NCBI GenBank assembly: GCA_009787135.1
Contig: WRGP01000159.1
Location: 1-7,933 of the forward strand
DNA: 7,933 bases
Reading direction: 5' to 3'
Source of the DNA: Bacillota bacterium
Lineage (GTDB): Bacteria; Bacillota; Clostridia; Christensenellales; Aristaeellaceae
Positions 6,318 through 7,933 of this stretch are shown here, piece after piece. The notes under the pieces are model-generated. The model saw nothing but the letters and a program-made list of their open reading frames with translations, ran no database searches and had not been told where the DNA came from. The position numbers and the translations under genes were made by a program. The stretch's first letter is position 1. Every line of letters begins with the position of its first letter.

Positions 6318-6386
6318 TTGAAACGTATCGCGTTGTTCATCCTTGTGACACTGCTGTGTATGGCCATCGTTTTGAGCGCCTTTGCG
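6318..6386 (+). other. Signal peptide coding segment
   Basis: The 23 residues have a Lys-Arg start, a long hydrophobic core (ALFILVTLLCMAIVLSAF) and an A-F-A end before GEW, fitting Sec export and signal peptidase I cleavage. C14 is not in a lipobox, since T-L-L precedes it, so a lipoprotein is unlikely. Confidence 0.8.
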
Positions 6387-7933
6387 GGGGAATGGCTGCC
6401 CGTGGTGGCGGCGCTTCGCACCAACGCGAACCTTCGCGCGGCCCCTTCCGCCGAGGCGAAGTCCAAGATGATCCTCATGAAGGGAACCCAGGTAACTGTC
6501 GTGAGGGTAGAAGGCACATGGCTTGAGGTGCGGTACGGAAACTACAGCGGCTATATCCGTGGGGATCTGGTGGAAGGAGATATCCCTTACGGAGCGCTGC
6601 CCGGCCCCGCGGAAAAGCCTGTTGTGATCTCCAGTGGAACGGACACCCGGCCCGTGCTCAGGATGGGCATGCGCGGCGTGGAGGTGTACGACCTGCAGGC
6701 TTTCCTGCTTGCGCTGGGGTTTGATATCGGCAAGCCGGACGGTATCTTTGGCGAGACGACGAAAGAGGCGGTCAGGGAGTTCCAGTGGGAATACGGCCTT
6801 CCGGCGGACGGCGTTGTGGGCAAGGACACGTATGATCGGATGGAATATGCGCTTGCCGGGGGCGTCCCCGCGGGCGCCCCTACGGGCGCCTATGCGCCCC
6901 AGGCTACGGTGGGCCTGCAAGCCTCCGCCGTTCCGCCCGCGGTCATTACCCGCACGCTGAAAAACGGCGTGACCGGCGGCGATGTGCTGCTGCTCAACCA
7001 GCGTCTGGAGACGCTTGGATATGTATCCTATGCCACGAATACATACAATACAGCAGCCGTGAAAGCGTTCCAGCAGCGCAATGGCCTCGTGGCGGACGGC
7101 ATCGCGGGCAGTAAAACGCAAAGCGTTCTGTTTTCCGGCTGGGCCATAGCCGCGCCGGGTATTCCTTTGCCTGCAGCCAGCCCGGCTGCGGGCCCTTCCG
7201 CTCCCGTCAACCGCGTGCTGCGCGCCGGCATGACCGGCAGCGACGTGCTGGCCGTGAACCAGCGGCTGGAACAGCTAGGCTATATCAGCGCGGCGGCGTC
7301 TGTCTATATGGAAAGCGCCGTCACGGCTTTTCAGGCGCGTAACGGGCTTCCTGCCGACGGCGTGATTGGCGCGGCAACGCTAAACCGGCTGTATTCCTCC
7401 TCCGCGGTGGGCATGCCCTCCGGCGCGCAGCCCGCTGCCATGCCACAGCCCGTTTCTACGCAGTACGCCTTTACGCGCACGCTGTACGCGGGGATGACGG
7501 GGCCCGACGTGCTCGCGCTCAATGAGCGGCTGGTATCGCTGGGGTATTTGGTGAATTCCGCGAACCTATATGACGCCTCGGCAGTACGGGCCTTTCAGCA
7601 GCGCAACGGCCTGGTGGCGGACGGAATCGCGGGGCCGTTGACGGTCGGGCGGCTGTTCTCCGCGGTGGCCGTTTCCGCCGCCACGCCCGTGGTTTCACAG
7701 GGAAGCGGCGCGGGCAGCCTCCAATATGGGGATAGGGGCGAGGCGGTTCGTACGCTGCAGCGCGCGCTGCGGCAGACGGGCTACTATACCGAGGGCATCG
7801 ACGGCGATTTCGGCGCGGCGACCCGCATGGCTGTGGGCCTTTTCCAGAAAACAAACGGCCTGAGCGAGACCGGCGTCGCGGACGCGCAGACGCAGGCGCT
7901 GCTCTACGGCGGGCGGGCGCAGCCCGCGCCGGT
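6318..7933 (+). CDS. Exported SH3 and peptidoglycan-binding repeat protein, 3' end outside window
   Basis: An open frame of 538 codons runs from TTG 6318 to the window end without a stop. Residues 1-23 form a signal peptide: K2-R3, a hydrophobic core, then likely cleavage after AFA at 23. Residues 31-88 look like a bacterial SH3 domain (NLRAAPS, KGTQVTVV, WLEVRY, GYIRGDLV). Five peptidoglycan-binding-1-like modules follow at about 114-176, 211-272, 299-359, 387-447 and 468-530, joined by Ala/Pro/Gly-rich linkers. Modules 1 and 5 are canonical (DGIFGETT, DGDFGAAT); modules 2-4 lack the DG-x-FG turn and share D-V-L-x-x-N-x-R-L and FQ-x-RNGL. No catalytic domain is seen; a cell-wall hydrolase or L,D-transpeptidase could lie beyond the end. 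The role is probably non-covalent attachment to the cell wall. It has its own promoter and is likely a separate transcription unit. Confidence 0.88.
   Translation, partial: MKRIALFILVTLLCMAIVLSAFAGEWLPVVAALRTNANLRAAPSAEAKSKMILMKGTQVTVVRVEGTWLEVRYGNYSGYIRGDLVEGDIPYGALPGPAEKPVVISSGTDTRPVLRMGMRGVEVYDLQAFLLALGFDIGKPDGIFGETTKEAVREFQWEYGLPADGVVGKDTYDRMEYALAGGVPAGAPTGAYAPQATVGLQASAVPPAVITRTLKNGVTGGDVLLLNQRLETLGYVSYATNTYNTAAVKAFQQRNGLVADGIAGSKTQSVLFSGWAIAAPGIPLPAASPAAGPSAPVNRVLRAGMTGSDVLAVNQRLEQLGYISAAASVYMESAVTAFQARNGLPADGVIGAATLNRLYSSSAVGMPSGAQPAAMPQPVSTQYAFTRTLYAGMTGPDVLALNERLVSLGYLVNSANLYDASAVRAFQQRNGLVADGIAGPLTVGRLFSAVAVSAATPVVSQGSGAGSLQYGDRGEAVRTLQRALRQTGYYTEGIDGDFGAATRMAVGLFQKTNGLSETGVADAQTQALLYGGRAQPAP
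6657..7907 (+). repeat. Five tandem peptidoglycan-binding-like modules
   Basis: Module coding segments are about 6657-6845, 6948-7133, 7212-7394, 7476-7658 and 7719-7907, each 61-63 codons. Linkers between them differ in length and are rich in Ala, Pro and Gly. Modules 2, 3 and 4 are most alike, each opening with a basic-hydrophobic stretch then G-x-T-G-x-DVL. The ends are the canonical type. The order suggests internal duplication of a divergent module between two older ones. Confidence 0.8.

Noticed and set aside
6318..6386. Lipoprotein signal with C14 as the lipidated cysteine
   Set aside because: The residues before C14 are T-L-L and the hydrophobic core continues past it. An A-F-A signal peptidase I site fits better.
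6234..7121. 295-codon minus-strand frame over the promoter and 5' part of the repeat protein
   Set aside because: It runs through the AT-rich promoter island and opposes the clearly modular SH3 and peptidoglycan-binding protein; no motif was found.

Overview
The window reads as one GC-rich, fully co-directional (+ strand) stretch of a bacterial chromosome. AGGAGG-type ribosome binding sites, a near-consensus sigma-A promoter in an AT-rich island, a TTG start, and a secreted SH3 plus peptidoglycan-binding repeat protein suggest a GC-rich anaerobic Firmicute (Clostridia-like, possibly Christensenellales or Oscillospirales). The taxonomic guess is inference only; no rRNA or marker gene is present.

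Region 1 (1-3945) is a catabolic operon: the 3' end of diaminopropionate ammonia-lyase (dpaL/ygeX), an M20 hydrolase of the selenium-metabolism-linked YgeY type, the knotted transcarbamylase YgeW, and a carbamate kinase (arcC/yqeA-like). The same gene families sit together in the E. coli ygeW-ygeX-ygeY-hyuA-yqeA region, but here the order is X-Y-W-kinase and hyuA is not between them. The likely logic is that YgeY and YgeX degrade amino-acid or ureide-type substrates, releasing pyruvate and ammonia. YgeW would form carbamoyl phosphate from an unidentified carbamoylated compound, and the kinase would turn carbamoyl phosphate into ATP. The 178-bp ygeW-arcC gap holds a strikingly foldable element (2916-2998) with two mutually exclusive stems.

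Region 2 (4041-6128) holds two closely spaced genes: a GT4 glycosyltransferase and a nucleotide-sugar-forming nucleotidyltransferase. They are probably co-transcribed and act in making a cell-surface glycan or glycolipid. A 95-bp gap without a clear promoter separates them from region 1.

Region 3 (6129-7933) begins with a palindromic intergenic segment, then an AT-rich island with a TTGACA / TGn-TATAAT promoter. This drives a TTG-initiated gene for an exported protein that runs off the window. The protein has a signal peptide, one bacterial SH3 domain and five peptidoglycan-binding-like modules; the middle three form a divergent subtype. Nothing here supports mobile elements, CRISPR arrays, tRNA or rRNA genes.
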